DNA of 64,000 bases from Clostridium lundense DSM 17049 (GCF_000619945.1 NZ_JHVC01000014.1:43771-107770), one strand, 5' to 3'; positions 8,690 to 16,086 are shown, counted from the first letter of the stretch. Notes: generated by a model from the sequence alone, not told the origin. A program made the numbers and translations.

Positions 8690-8732
8690 ATTATAACATA
8701 TTTTGTAAATACGCCATTACTTATGATACAAT
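8690..8732. promoter_or_regulatory. Divergent promoter pair of module B
   Basis: Minus strand: extended -10 TGTTATAAT (8690-8698) firing into the 156-residue gene. Plus strand: -35 TTGTAA (8703-8708), 18 bp, -10 TACAAT (8727-8732) firing into the small hydrophobic peptide. The same block recurs at 10567, 21396, 29589 and, minus half only, 44769. Confidence 0.55.
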
Positions 8733-8771
8733 TTTTTCATGCACAAAAATAGTCTTAACCAAGTAATATTA

Positions 8772-8870
8772 ATGGCTAAGACTATAAAACTCATTTTATT
8801 CTTATATTTATTTTTACTAGCACTATTAACATTCATAGTGTTACTTATTGATAAAATGTTAAAAAAATAG
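8772..8870 (+). CDS. Small hydrophobic type I toxin-like peptide (32 aa)
   Basis: The frame encodes MAKTIKLILFLYLFLLALLT then FIVLLIDKMLKK: one membrane span with a Lys-rich C-terminus, like the putative holin-like (Hol_Tox) / TxpA-type toxins of Firmicutes. A copy at 29671 keeps the frame with only two residue changes. Its own terminator (AATAGTAGC/GCTACTATT, 8866-8905) overlaps the stop. The start codon sits inside the hairpin 8751-8783 with no clear Shine-Dalgarno, suggesting translational masking. Confidence 0.5.
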   Translation: MAKTIKLILFLYLFLLALLTFIVLLIDKMLKK

Positions 8871-8905
8871 TAGCTCCTACCCGCAATTGGACGCTACTAT
8901 TTTTA
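8866..8905 (+). terminator. Terminator of the module B peptide mRNA
   Basis: AATAGTAGC pairs with GCTACTATT and is followed by five T. Equivalent hairpins end modules A, C, D and E. Confidence 0.7.
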
Positions 8906-9024
8906 CAAACTGGAAATTTAGTGATACCAGTTGCCTAAGCAACAAATTTATCCATATCCTCTTCTTTTAAATATGTATATTGTCTCTCTAAATTATATCT
9001 TTTAGTACTATAAAAACCTATTAC

Positions 9025-9036
9025 AAATTGGAATTT
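9025..9036. repeat. Array boundary motif, gene-end type (exact)
   Basis: AAATTGGAATTT followed by ATCAAAT, directly abutting the stop of the DUF523 gene. Confidence 0.7.
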
Positions 9037-9037
9037 A

Positions 9038-9454
9038 TCAAATATCTTCTGAATCAATTACTTTATAGCCCTTCTCAATCAATGCTTTAGCAAATAGTCC
9101 GTTGCCTTTAATTAATTTTCCATTAAAGTTTCCATCATATATTTTATTAACTCCACAAGTAGGACTTCTTGATTGTAGAATTGCTAAATCAATATTTTCA
9201 TCTTTTATCTTCTCTAATGCCAATTCAACACCTTTTTCATATTCTCTATGAACATTTCTACCATTACATTCGGTAACACATCCATCTACTATTTCAGCAG
9301 AAGCCCTTGGAATACTCATTCCTACTAACATTTCAGGACAAATCTCAATTATTTCTTTATCCTTTAGAAATTCTACAACTTTGGCATTTAAATTGTTCCC
9401 ACCATTATATTTACAATTACATCCTGTAATGCAGGCACTAACCAATACTTTCAT
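9038..9454 (-). CDS. DUF523 family protein
   Basis: A 138-residue protein with the DUF523 hallmarks: N-terminal VSACITGCNCKYNGG, PEMLVGMSIPR near residue 45 and SRSPTCGVNKIYDG near 98. Conserved cysteines (ACxxG, SPTCG) suggest a redox or metal role, but the function is unknown. The start is chosen behind AAAGGTG; the longer frame adds three residues. It lies between module B and a short relic-bearing gap. Confidence 0.85.
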   Translation of the reverse strand: MKVLVSACITGCNCKYNGGNNLNAKVVEFLKDKEIIEICPEMLVGMSIPRASAEIVDGCVTECNGRNVHREYEKGVELALEKIKDENIDLAILQSRSPTCGVNKIYDGNFNGKLIKGNGLFAKALIEKGYKVIDSEDI

Positions 9455-9620
9455 CTTCATCACCTTTCCAAATTACTGATTTAACTTTTTTCTGTATATT
9501 AATAATTGAAATTCTAAGCTATGGCATTATAAAATTTACTTTGTAGGTTTTCTTCTCCTAATTCATCCATTTTAGCTTCTATTTCTTCTAAGTTCATTTC
9601 TTTCACCCAACCTCACTAAT

Positions 9621-9632
9621 AAATTGAAATTT
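9621..9632. repeat. Array boundary motif, gene-end type (one mismatch)
   Basis: AAATTGAAATTT, 10 bp from the GNAT stop. Just beyond it (9535-9597) an RBS and ATG open a 20-codon frame (MNLEEIEAKMDELGEENLQK), probably the truncated head of a lost gene. Confidence 0.55.
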
Positions 9633-9642
9633 GTCTTTATGC

Positions 9643-10056
9643 TTAAAGAGTTTTAGTAAAATAATAGCGTTTTCCTGTGACAGGATAGTTTTCTAATACA
9701 AATACTTCCTTGTACCCATGCTTTTTATAAAATTCAGGTGCTTGAAAACTAAAGGTATCTAAAAATGAATACTGGCAACCTCGCTCTTTCGCTGTTTGTT
9801 CTGCCTTATTTAAAATATTACGTCCAATACTATGACCCCTTAATTCTTCACTTACCCATAGAAATTTTATAAACAACCAATTACCATGTGTATTTCCAAT
9901 TAGTCCAGCAACTTTTTTGCCTGTTTCATCTTGTAAATAAACGCCTAAATCCTTTGGATTCTTATCTTCAATTCTTGCTAAATTATATTCTAATAAACCT
10001 TGAAAAATAATATCTTCATCTTGTTTTTTAATTTCATCAGTAATCTCAATTTTCAT
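9643..10056 (-). CDS. GNAT-family N-acetyltransferase
   Basis: A 137-residue single-domain GNAT with motif A FLWVSEELRGHSIGRNIL (R-G-H-S-I-G acetyl-CoA loop) near residues 73-90 and motif B EFYKKHGYKEVFVLENYP near 113, which resembles small-molecule acetyltransferases. I moved the start 12 codons downstream to the ATG behind GGAGG. Substrate unknown. Confidence 0.85.
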   Translation of the reverse strand: MKIEITDEIKKQDEDIIFQGLLEYNLARIEDKNPKDLGVYLQDETGKKVAGLIGNTHGNWLFIKFLWVSEELRGHSIGRNILNKAEQTAKERGCQYSFLDTFSFQAPEFYKKHGYKEVFVLENYPVTGKRYYFTKTL

Positions 10057-10096
10057 TTTAATTCTATACCTCCGTTGTTGACATCCAAACATAGAT

Positions 10097-10111
10097 AAAT
10101 TACTATTTAGC
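10097..10111. repeat. Array boundary motif, gene-start type
   Basis: AAATTACTATTTAGC, one base from consensus, 41 bp upstream of the GNAT start. On the far side AACTGGAATT (10141-10150) runs into the stop of the next gene. Confidence 0.55.
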
Positions 10112-10148
10112 TATGTATTATACTCATAATCTTATTGAAAAACTGGAA

Positions 10149-10514
10149 TTAACCTCTTTTACTGATTTCATCTATTATTAATGATTTTGAAATATACATC
10201 GCTTTTATTATGTTCTTAAAGCGAGTGTGATGAGAGGTTCCCTCCGCAAATTTTAGCTGTGCTTTTTCACATTTGCTGATAATTGAAGATACGGGGCGTA
10301 GTGCCTCTATCAATTCTTCTTTTGTATATTTGTCCATAACATTTTCATCTGTTATTAATGATTTTGAAATATACATTGCTTTTATCCTGTTCTTAAGGAG
10401 GGTGTGATGAGAGGTTCCCTCCGCAAATTTTAGTTGCATTTTTTCACATTTACTGATAGTTGAAGATACAACTTGTAGCGCTTCTACCAATTCTTCTCTT
10501 GTATATTTGTCCAT
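10149..10514 (-). CDS. Two-repeat helical protein (121 aa), internally duplicated
   Basis: The protein is two near-identical halves of about 60 residues, each starting MDKYT(R/K)EEL and containing SKCEK.QLKFAEGTSHHT and IKAMYISKSLI. The duplication is visible in the DNA too (about 10149-10331 against 10332-10514), so it is recent. Likely all-alpha and soluble; a conserved SHHT could bind metal. No family name known to me. RBS GAGGTG. Confidence 0.75.
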   Translation of the reverse strand: MDKYTREELVEALQVVSSTISKCEKMQLKFAEGTSHHTLLKNRIKAMYISKSLITDENVMDKYTKEELIEALRPVSSIISKCEKAQLKFAEGTSHHTRFKNIIKAMYISKSLIIDEISKRG

Positions 10515-10527
10515 AGCATTTCACCTC

Positions 10528-10758
10528 AAATTTACTATTTATCTTACACTAAAAAATTACTTTTTTATTATAACATATTTTGTAAATGCACTATTACTTA
10601 TGATACGTTTTAATGTTACTATTTCAAGGTGATTTGTTCTTAATAGCACTATTAACATTAATAGTGTTACTTATAGAAAAAATCTCAAAAAATAGTAGCC
10701 CCGTGTGCAAATGGTTAGCTACTAATTTTTTTATTATAAATATTATAAATTGGAATTT
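10528..10758. other. Intergenic module C: promoters plus a frameshifted toxin-like peptide
   Basis: Bounded by AAATTTACTATTTATC (10528-10543) and exact AAATTGGAATTT (10747-10758). Inside are the extended -10 TGTTATAAT on minus (10567-10575), plus-strand TTGTAA (10580-10585), and a plus-strand frame from 10613 reading MLLFQGDLFLIALLTLIVLL. One A is missing compared with the other copies, so the frame reads through its stop and across the terminator hairpin (10690-10731). The antisense-promoter part is deleted. The unit is cleanly delimited by the two boundary motifs. Confidence 0.55.
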
Positions 10759-10761
10759 GTG

Positions 10762-11277
10762 TTACCTTAATACTTCTATTTCAAATCCATATTCACGCAA
10801 TATAAGGTCATCATCGATTCTTTCTTCATAAATTCCACCTACCTGTCTAAATCCGTTTTTTAAATATAAATTTATAGCTGGTTTATTGATATCCACAACA
10901 AAAAGCCTTAAATATTTAGCATGCTTCTGCTTAGTGAGTGTAATAGCATGATTAAGCATTATACTGCCAATTCCTCGTCTTGAATAATCAACATTAACTC
11001 CAAAGCGGTCAAGATATAATGCCTTGTCATGGGCATTTTCCCATTTCACATAACTTTCTCCAGCATTTGATTCACATAATGCAAACGCTGCAACTATATC
11101 ATCATGCTCCTCCACCAATAAATAAAGACGATTATTTTCAATATCATCGCTAAAAAACTCGCAGGGATAGATTTCGTCCCAAATTGGTATGTTGTTTCTG
11201 TTCATATTATCAATAATATTTCCATACATAGCTTTGAGTTTTGATAAATCGTTACTATTAGCCAATCTCAAATCCAT
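10762..11277 (-). CDS. GNAT-family N-acetyltransferase
   Basis: A 171-residue protein. Beta4 and motif A read LDRFGVNVDYSRRGIGSIML (R-R-G-I-G loop) near residues 88-107 and motif B reads LYLKNGFRQVGGIYE near 141. The N-terminus MDLRLANSNDLSKLKAMYG fits GNAT families acting on small molecules. The stop lies 3 bp from an exact boundary motif. RBS GAGGTGA. Confidence 0.85.
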   Translation of the reverse strand: MDLRLANSNDLSKLKAMYGNIIDNMNRNNIPIWDEIYPCEFFSDDIENNRLYLLVEEHDDIVAAFALCESNAGESYVKWENAHDKALYLDRFGVNVDYSRRGIGSIMLNHAITLTKQKHAKYLRLFVVDINKPAINLYLKNGFRQVGGIYEERIDDDLILREYGFEIEVLR

Positions 11278-11291
11278 ATCACTTCACCTCA

Positions 11292-11306
11292 AAATTACTA
11301 TTTAAC
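11292..11306. repeat. Array boundary motif, gene-start type
   Basis: AAATTACTATTTAAC, overlapping the stop codon of the next gene; a single-site junction. Confidence 0.55.
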
Positions 11307-11751
11307 AATAATATATATCTTTGTTTTCCCATCCTAAATTATTTTTAATAAATATTGCCTCCAATTCAATGTTTACATATTCTCCCCAGTAACGCATAAC
11401 CGCTTTATTTTGTTCTATTGATATCCAAGATAAGGCTACCATATAATTTCTAGCATCAAAAGAACTCTTATTATAATTGAGTTCACAGAAATTCTGAACA
11501 TAGTTATCAAATGTTGGAATTTCAGCAAGTATTTCTTTTATCAAATCTCTAGTTATTTCTTGTTTATCATTCAAGTAAATTTCTAATTCGTCATTGAAAA
11601 GGATATCCAAATATATTATCTCATCTATAGTTTCTATTTTTTCAAATTTGGCTAAAATATCTTCCTTTATGAATCGATTCCGTTTAAAATAGTTTTCTTC
11701 TTTGCTCTTTGTTCCGCTTTTAGTTATTTTTAAATTGATGTTATCATCCAA
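11302..11751 (-). CDS. Hypothetical protein (149 aa)
   Basis: Soluble; the N-terminal 35 residues are Lys/Glu-rich, followed by a mixed domain with IDEIIYLDILFNDELEIYLN and a C-terminal half with YMVALSWISIEQNKAVMRYW and WGEYVNIELEAIF. The second half resembles immunity-like DUF proteins, but I cannot assign it. TTG start behind AAAGGAGG. Confidence 0.65.
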   Translation of the reverse strand: MDDNINLKITKSGTKSKEENYFKRNRFIKEDILAKFEKIETIDEIIYLDILFNDELEIYLNDKQEITRDLIKEILAEIPTFDNYVQNFCELNYNKSSFDARNYMVALSWISIEQNKAVMRYWGEYVNIELEAIFIKNNLGWENKDIYYC

Positions 11752-11794
11752 CTGTGAATATCCTCCTTTGAATGAAACTTTAATTATTGTCTGT

Positions 11795-11885
11795 CGCTAA
11801 TTTATCAAAGACTTTCATGATATATGAATTTCTCTCTTTTTGCTTTGTATAAAGAACAAAAGTTTTCCAAAAATCTAAATTTGAA
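11795..11885 (-). pseudogene. C-terminal relic of the 110-residue gene at 5076
   Basis: About 85 bp match the 3' end of the gene at 5076-5408 (shared blocks such as CTCTTTTTGCTTTG and CCAAAAATCTAAATTT) with no upstream coding part. It is a recombination leftover between two array genes. Confidence 0.65.
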
Positions 11886-11925
11886 TTTGTTAAGCTATAG
11901 GGTATACTCATAATAAAAATCTTAG

Positions 11926-12357
11926 CTAAATGCAAGAGCTGTCAATTCCATCAAAAATAAATTTTTCTTGATCTTCATCATAAAAAAAATGAACTTCAAG
12001 TCCTAAATAATCATCAATAGTCATTCGTTTTGAATTTGGGTGAAATCCCAAAAAACGTGTCATAACACTGAGATAATCAAAATCCTCAAAATAAATATCT
12101 CCAATATACCACTCACCAGTCATTTCACAATTTCGAGGAAACATATCAATGCTATCATTACAAACATTTTCATCGTTCACATAATCAGTTATTTCACTAA
12201 CTATATTTTTTAAAATTTCATCATTATGCTTTTCAAATAATGCTTTAAGTGATAAATCTCCGAATATCATTCGTGGTTGTAGCTTATTTTCATAAGTCAC
12301 ATGCACATTATTTGTATTAAGATTTGGTAAAAAAATCTGTTTTAACTCTAAACCCAT
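11926..12357 (-). CDS. Hypothetical protein, paralogue of the gene at 17188
   Basis: A 143-residue acidic soluble protein. It shares with the 17188-17649 product the blocks MFPRN.CMTG, DYLGLEVHF and the C-terminal IDSS.I, so the two are diverged paralogues within the array. The Asp/Glu-rich composition is immunity-protein-like; function unknown. Weak RBS AGAAG. Confidence 0.7.
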   Translation of the reverse strand: MGLELKQIFLPNLNTNNVHVTYENKLQPRMIFGDLSLKALFEKHNDEILKNIVSEITDYVNDENVCNDSIDMFPRNCEMTGEWYIGDIYFEDFDYLSVMTRFLGFHPNSKRMTIDDYLGLEVHFFYDEDQEKFIFDGIDSSCI

Positions 12358-12431
12358 AGTATTTATCTTCTGTTATATAAATAATCTCCAATCCAAATTA
12401 GAAATAGGTTTGTGGTATTGGAATTTCACAA

Positions 12432-12845
12432 TCACTTTTTATTAGGTCTTCTTTTAATAAGCAACAATTTTTCCATATCTGCAAGTAAGGAAGTATCTGT
12501 TAATTCAAACATCATCCATTTTCCGTCATGGTAGGTCTTTGTTTCATCATAGATTTTTTGCACTTCAAGGGAATAATTTTGTTTATCTGCCTCAAATTTT
12601 GTCCGCTCATTTTTTCCCAAAATAACCATAAAGCCTAAGCAATTTTCTTTCGCATATAATGCACAAAGCGTTTTTCCACCTCTACGATATTTGTATTCAT
12701 ATTTCCATGCTTTGCCTCCATTATTCCATAAATGTTCCATGTCATATTTTTTCTCGATCATATCACATAATGCTGCCCAAACTTCAAATAATGGTTTCCC
12801 AATTAAAGCAATCAAATCCTCGCTTGTAGGTGCTTTATCCAACAT
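12432..12845 (-). CDS. DUF3788 family protein
   Basis: A 137-residue protein with the DUF3788 signature: an N-terminal IGKPLFEVWAALCDMIE helix, GGKAWKYEYKYRRGGKTLCAL near residue 43, LGFMVILGKNERTKFE near 69 and YHDGKWMMFELTD near 105. Function unknown. RBS AAGGAG. Its last 13 codons recur at 20700-20744 fused to another gene. Confidence 0.8.
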   Translation of the reverse strand: MLDKAPTSEDLIALIGKPLFEVWAALCDMIEKKYDMEHLWNNGGKAWKYEYKYRRGGKTLCALYAKENCLGFMVILGKNERTKFEADKQNYSLEVQKIYDETKTYHDGKWMMFELTDTSLLADMEKLLLIKRRPNKK

Positions 12846-12967
12846 ATTTTAGTCTCCTTTTTATATAGTTAGAATTTTGAATAATGCGGTGTTTTTGAAA
12901 GATATTCGTTTTTTCAATTGTTAAGCTAAATAATAATGGTGCGAATTAGTTCAACTCTATACTTCAA

Positions 12968-13381
12968 TCATTTTGTATTGTTTTCTACTGCTGCTACTGC
13001 TTCAATTTCCACCAATTGATTTGCATATCCTAATACTGTAACTCCAGATAAGGTGCTTGGAACATCATGATTACCAAACTTTTTTCTTATTGTTTCCCAT
13101 GCAGTTACCAAATCTGACTGATTGTGAGATGCTACAAGAACTCTGGTATATACTACGTCTTCCAAAGTAGCCCCACAGTCCTTCAGTGCTTCCTTCAAAT
13201 TCTCTACACAAAGTTTTGCCTGAAGCTCATAATCACTCATACTGGGTACTTCTCCGTTTTTATTAATAGGACATGACCCCGCCAAAAATAATAAGTCCAT
13301 TCCTGAAGGTATACGTCCAGCATAAGCATAATCTACTGGAGCTAAATTTGTAGAATGAATTAATGATATTTTTTTATTCAC
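12968..13381 (-). CDS. ridA: RidA family (YjgF/YER057c) enamine/imine deaminase
   Basis: A 137-residue protein with the RidA fold and the C-terminal signature VPSTLSGVTVLGYANQLVEIEAVA; the substrate-binding Arg is in YTRVLVAS (residue about 92) and the closing acidic residue in EIEAVAA. RidA hydrolyses reactive 2-aminoacrylate and related imines to keto acids. It looks complete. GTG start behind AAGGAGAG. Unusual as part of an array of unknowns. Confidence 0.85.
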   Translation of the reverse strand: MNKKISLIHSTNLAPVDYAYAGRIPSGMDLLFLAGSCPINKNGEVPSMSDYELQAKLCVENLKEALKDCGATLEDVVYTRVLVASHNQSDLVTAWETIRKKFGNHDVPSTLSGVTVLGYANQLVEIEAVAAVENNTK

Positions 13382-13521
13382 TTTGATTCTCTCCTTTTCT
13401 TATAATACCTACAAGAAGAATTACAAATTCATTTTTTAAATGAATTTTATCTTCAATATCATTTTAAAGCTTCTACATTTTTTAAGAAAGATAATAATCA
13501 TTTCTATATCATCTTTTACAC

Positions 13522-13556
13522 AAAAGCTACCACACATTACAAGAGTGGTAGCTTTA
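13522..13556. terminator. Terminator of the CD3324-family gene
   Basis: AAAGCTACCAC and GTGGTAGCTTT form an 11-bp stem just after the stop on the minus strand, followed there by TTGTGTAAAAG. Confidence 0.75.
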
Positions 13557-13558
13557 AC

Positions 13559-13828
13559 CTACTTATCTTTTTTATATACAATTTTCTTAATACTACTATC
13601 TGAAAGAAAGAATTCTTCAGCCAGATTGCTAATTGATTGCCCACCTATATATTGGTTTAGAATCTTTGCATTTCTGGCTTTTATATAATCTCGACTTTTA
13701 GATTTTTCACCCCATCTTTTTCTCTTTTCAGGGAGGGAAGGGATGTATACATATTCACCTTGAATATACTTTTGAATTTCTTTAACCAAATCATCTGGTA
13801 ATATTCTATCAATTCTTACATATTTCAT
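13559..13828 (-). CDS. CD3324-family helix-turn-helix protein
   Basis: An 89-residue protein MKYVRIDRILPDDLVKEIQ with KRKRWGEKSKSRDYIKARN in the middle and a C-terminal HTH (QSISNLAEEFFLSDSSIKKI). This matches CD3324 proteins distantly related to Mor-type activators; the target is unknown. A second copy is at 32115. Both are monocistronic, with their own terminator and a long inverted repeat upstream. Start chosen behind AAGGAAGTG. Confidence 0.8.
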   Translation of the reverse strand: MKYVRIDRILPDDLVKEIQKYIQGEYVYIPSLPEKRKRWGEKSKSRDYIKARNAKILNQYIGGQSISNLAEEFFLSDSSIKKIVYKKDK

Positions 13829-13918
13829 AAAGCTCACTTCCTTAAACTTATTGTTTAATTAAGGAAACAAAGCCTGTATATGTATGAATTTATTTATCAA
13901 AAGCGACTAAATATCTAT

Positions 13919-13967
13919 CCCTGTGCAAATTGTCGCCCAAACTCATACCTACAGACTTTGCACAGGG
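13919..13967. repeat. Inverted repeat upstream of the CD3324-family gene
   Basis: Perfect 11-bp arms CCCTGTGCAAA and TTTGCACAGGG around a 27-nt loop, 91 nt upstream of the start. It could be an operator or a transcript hairpin. The rest of 13838-14261 shows only a degenerate repeat (14180-14250) shared with 15580-15660 and no gene. Confidence 0.6.
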
Positions 13968-14248
13968 CATTTTAATCATTTTTCTATCCATGAGATTAAT
14001 ATTCATAATATCACACTCCCTGTTTGTATTAAATCAATTATATTCTTTATTAAGAGGATGCGTAATTCATTACCATTCCGACTTCATTACTAGTAATTAT
14101 ATCATGTACAACCAATTAACTCCATATAAACCATATATGAAAGAAGATTTTAAGCAATTTTTTCACCGCATTATTTATTTTTCATTTGTGACATTAAATA
14201 AGAAATATCTTACAGAACTAAAGCTAAAATTATGTTACCTAACTCTAC

Positions 14249-14260
14249 AAATTGAAATTT
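14249..14260. repeat. Array boundary motif, gene-end type (one mismatch)
   Basis: AAATTGAAATTT followed by ATCAAAC, abutting the next stop codon. Confidence 0.6.
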
Positions 14261-14261
14261 A

Positions 14262-14708
14262 TCAAACCCTTTTATATCCATAAATTACGTAGGTATCATT
14301 ATCCTTTTCATAATTAATATTATATTTATTAAGTATTATTAGAAACTCTTTTTCAGCATCATGTATAACCTTTTTAGAACACAATCGTCCTCCTTTTGTT
14401 TCATAATATCGTGGTCTGACCTTAATCCATTCTATTAAATAATACTTTAGATAGACAAAACTTTCTTCATCATATCCCCCAAAATAATTTACATCTGAAG
14501 CAAAGTGAGTATAATATGTGCTATCATCTTCAACTTCATATATTGTTTTAATTATATATGGAGGTGGAAATGGCATTTCCTCAAGCATAGCCTTTCTAAA
14601 TTCTTCCCACTTTGTATTGTTCATGAAAGAAACAAGCTGCTCCTTTTCAATATATTCTCTTGCTTTCTTTTTTGATTTTTGAATACGTGCGTTTTCTATA
14701 CTTGTCAT
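14262..14708 (-). CDS. DUF6678-like protein
   Basis: A 148-residue soluble protein. A central block KWEEFRKAMLEEMPFPPPY then IIKTIYEVEDDSTYY, and EWIKVRPRY near residue 97, match my memory of DUF6678, a family often found near polymorphic toxins. The lysine-rich N-terminus (IQKSKKKAREYIEKEQL) is probably helical. RBS GAGGG. Family assignment is moderate. Confidence 0.6.
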   Translation of the reverse strand: MTSIENARIQKSKKKAREYIEKEQLVSFMNNTKWEEFRKAMLEEMPFPPPYIIKTIYEVEDDSTYYTHFASDVNYFGGYDEESFVYLKYYLIEWIKVRPRYYETKGGRLCSKKVIHDAEKEFLIILNKYNINYEKDNDTYVIYGYKRV

Positions 14709-14738
14709 TCTTTATTCCCTCATTCTATAAATCACCAT

Positions 14739-14885
14739 TTATTTAGTTATTTTATATATTTCATATGTCGCATTGTAATCACACTTTTGGTATTGAGCAA
14801 GTGTATTTTCGTTTTTCTTAATGTGATAAGCACCAGACCATCTACAAACAGTTACAGCCAGTAAAGCAAAGTTATCTGCTGGACT
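14739..14885 (-). pseudogene. C-terminal relic of an unknown gene
   Basis: An open frame without a start reads SPADNFALLAVTVCRWSGAY then HIKKNENTLAQYQKCDYNATYEIYKITK and stop. It has clear coding character but is cut off upstream by an in-frame stop. Family not recognised. Confidence 0.45.
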
Positions 14886-14962
14886 TTAATTCGTAATATA
14901 AGAATGTTACGAACTAAAATTTACATTAATGTTCTATCATCCTGTAAATAAAGCGTTATCTT

Positions 14963-15496
14963 CTAAATAACGCCTTTACTTTTTAAATATTTTTCATAAT
15001 AAGGTAAAAATACATTATAATATTGATTAATTTCCTCAATTTCTCTGTAAAATTCTTTTTTTACCTCTAAATGCTGAACGTTCTCTAAAGCCATTGAAAA
15101 TCCTGAATCCTCATATCTATTCAGTAAATGGTAAAAATATTCACATGAAAATTTCACCATTTCCGTTCCATCAGAATATACTCCTGCATCATTTAAGAAT
15201 GTTGCCCAAGAAATTTCTCTTCTACAATATTTTAAATAAAGACAGCCAATATATAAATCGTCAAATTTATTACCTATATAATGTTCAAAAGGTTCTGAAT
15301 GAATATACTCGTATAAAATATTTAAAGCAGAACCTCTATTTTTTTCTATAGAAATATCTAATATCCAAGAAGGAGGATTATCAGATATTTCAATAATTTC
15401 ATCACACCATAAATAGTAGTGTTTATACCATATTAGTCGTGAATCAATCATAACTGCCAATTTTCGTGCAAACTCTTTATCTAAATTAAACTTCAT
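14963..15496 (-). CDS. Hypothetical protein (177 aa)
   Basis: Soluble, probably mostly helical; many Tyr/Trp residues (IWYKHYYLWCDEIIEI near residue 23; CLYLKYCRREISWATFL near 105). No family recognised. Start at the ATG behind AAAGGTGG; an upstream GTG overlaps that RBS. Upstream lies an imperfect inverted repeat at 15539-15600. Confidence 0.65.
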   Translation of the reverse strand: MKFNLDKEFARKLAVMIDSRLIWYKHYYLWCDEIIEISDNPPSWILDISIEKNRGSALNILYEYIHSEPFEHYIGNKFDDLYIGCLYLKYCRREISWATFLNDAGVYSDGTEMVKFSCEYFYHLLNRYEDSGFSMALENVQHLEVKKEFYREIEEINQYYNVFLPYYEKYLKSKGVI

Positions 15497-15538
15497 GTTC
15501 AAGCCCACCTTTAGTTAATATGTAATTTACAACAGTTG

Positions 15539-15600
15539 CGTCACAATATTTTACTATTCCATCAAAGTTTAAGAAAATTATTCATTTTCTCAGTTGTGAC
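15539..15600. repeat. Inverted repeat CGTCACAA / TTGTGACG
   Basis: Eight-bp arms about 45 nt apart upstream of the 177-residue gene. The right arm begins a 75-bp stretch repeated in diverged form at 14180-14255, ending at the boundary motif. Confidence 0.5.
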
Positions 15601-15674
15601 GTTAAAAAAGAAAGATACGACAAAATTGAATATAAAATTATGTTACATCAAGTCCACAAATTGGAACCAGGTTA

Positions 15675-16043
15675 TCACTCATGAAAATCTTCTGAGACTT
15701 CAAAATTAGTATAATAATCCACGAAATCATCAATTAATAACTGTCTGTTACGCACATATTGATATTCTACGCCCCCATTTTCAAGACTTTCTATCCATTC
15801 ACCATCTACCATACAACCAACATCCATATTTATACTATATTTTGCCTTCTTAATAATTTCTACATCATTAACATCACCTATACAAAACAAATACCCGCAT
15901 AGGAAACGTAAATATTCACTGCTACCATTTTGATAGTTAATAATCTCTTTTTCCAAAAGTTGTCTGATTTCTGCATGATATTTGTGACTAAAATCGAAGT
16001 CATATCTCTTTATTAAAGCTTCTGCACGTTCTTCATTATTCAA
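15675..16043 (-). CDS. Hypothetical protein (122 aa)
   Basis: Small acidic soluble protein, TTG start behind AGGAGG. Features: YDFDFSHKYHAEIRQLLEKE helix near residue 14, FLCGYLFCIGDVNDVEIIKK near 47, and a C-terminal IDDFVDYYTNFEV. Immunity-like in size and composition; no family recognised. Confidence 0.65.
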   Translation of the reverse strand: MNNEERAEALIKRYDFDFSHKYHAEIRQLLEKEIINYQNGSSEYLRFLCGYLFCIGDVNDVEIIKKAKYSINMDVGCMVDGEWIESLENGGVEYQYVRNRQLLIDDFVDYYTNFEVSEDFHE

Positions 16044-16059
16044 ACTTATTCATCCTCCT

Positions 16060-16071
16060 AAATTAGAATTT
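16060..16071. repeat. Array boundary motif, gene-end type (one mismatch)
   Basis: AAATTAGAATTT followed by ACCAAAT between two adjacent array genes. Confidence 0.6.
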
Positions 16072-16086
16072 ACCAAATAAGAAAAA

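Larger units (their letters stand above)
8742..8910 (-). ncRNA. Candidate antisense RNA of module B
   Basis: A minus-strand promoter with -35 TTGCTT in the TTGCTTAGGCAACTGGTATC block near 8925-8945 and a weak -10 (TAAATT) would transcribe through the peptide terminator and the peptide gene. It would end at the hairpin AGTCTTA (8751-8757)/TAAGACT (8777-8783), which on this strand is followed by a T-run. The layout matches type I antitoxin RNAs. Inferred only. Confidence 0.4.

Noticed and set aside
8915..8945. GTTGCCTAAGCAAC blocks as integron attC core sites
   Set aside because: They resemble GTTRRRY/RYYYAAC pairs but lack paired L boxes and a long imperfect stem, and they fit better as the -35/spacer part of the antisense promoter conserved in modules A, B, D and E.
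9535..9597. 20-codon frame with RBS (MNLEEIEAKMDELGEENLQK)
   Set aside because: Too short to call a gene; treated as the truncated head of a lost gene.
13930..14283. Plus-strand 117-codon frame
   Set aside because: No RBS, low-complexity hydrophobic and aromatic composition, overlaps repeats and the boundary motif; a chance frame in AT-rich DNA.
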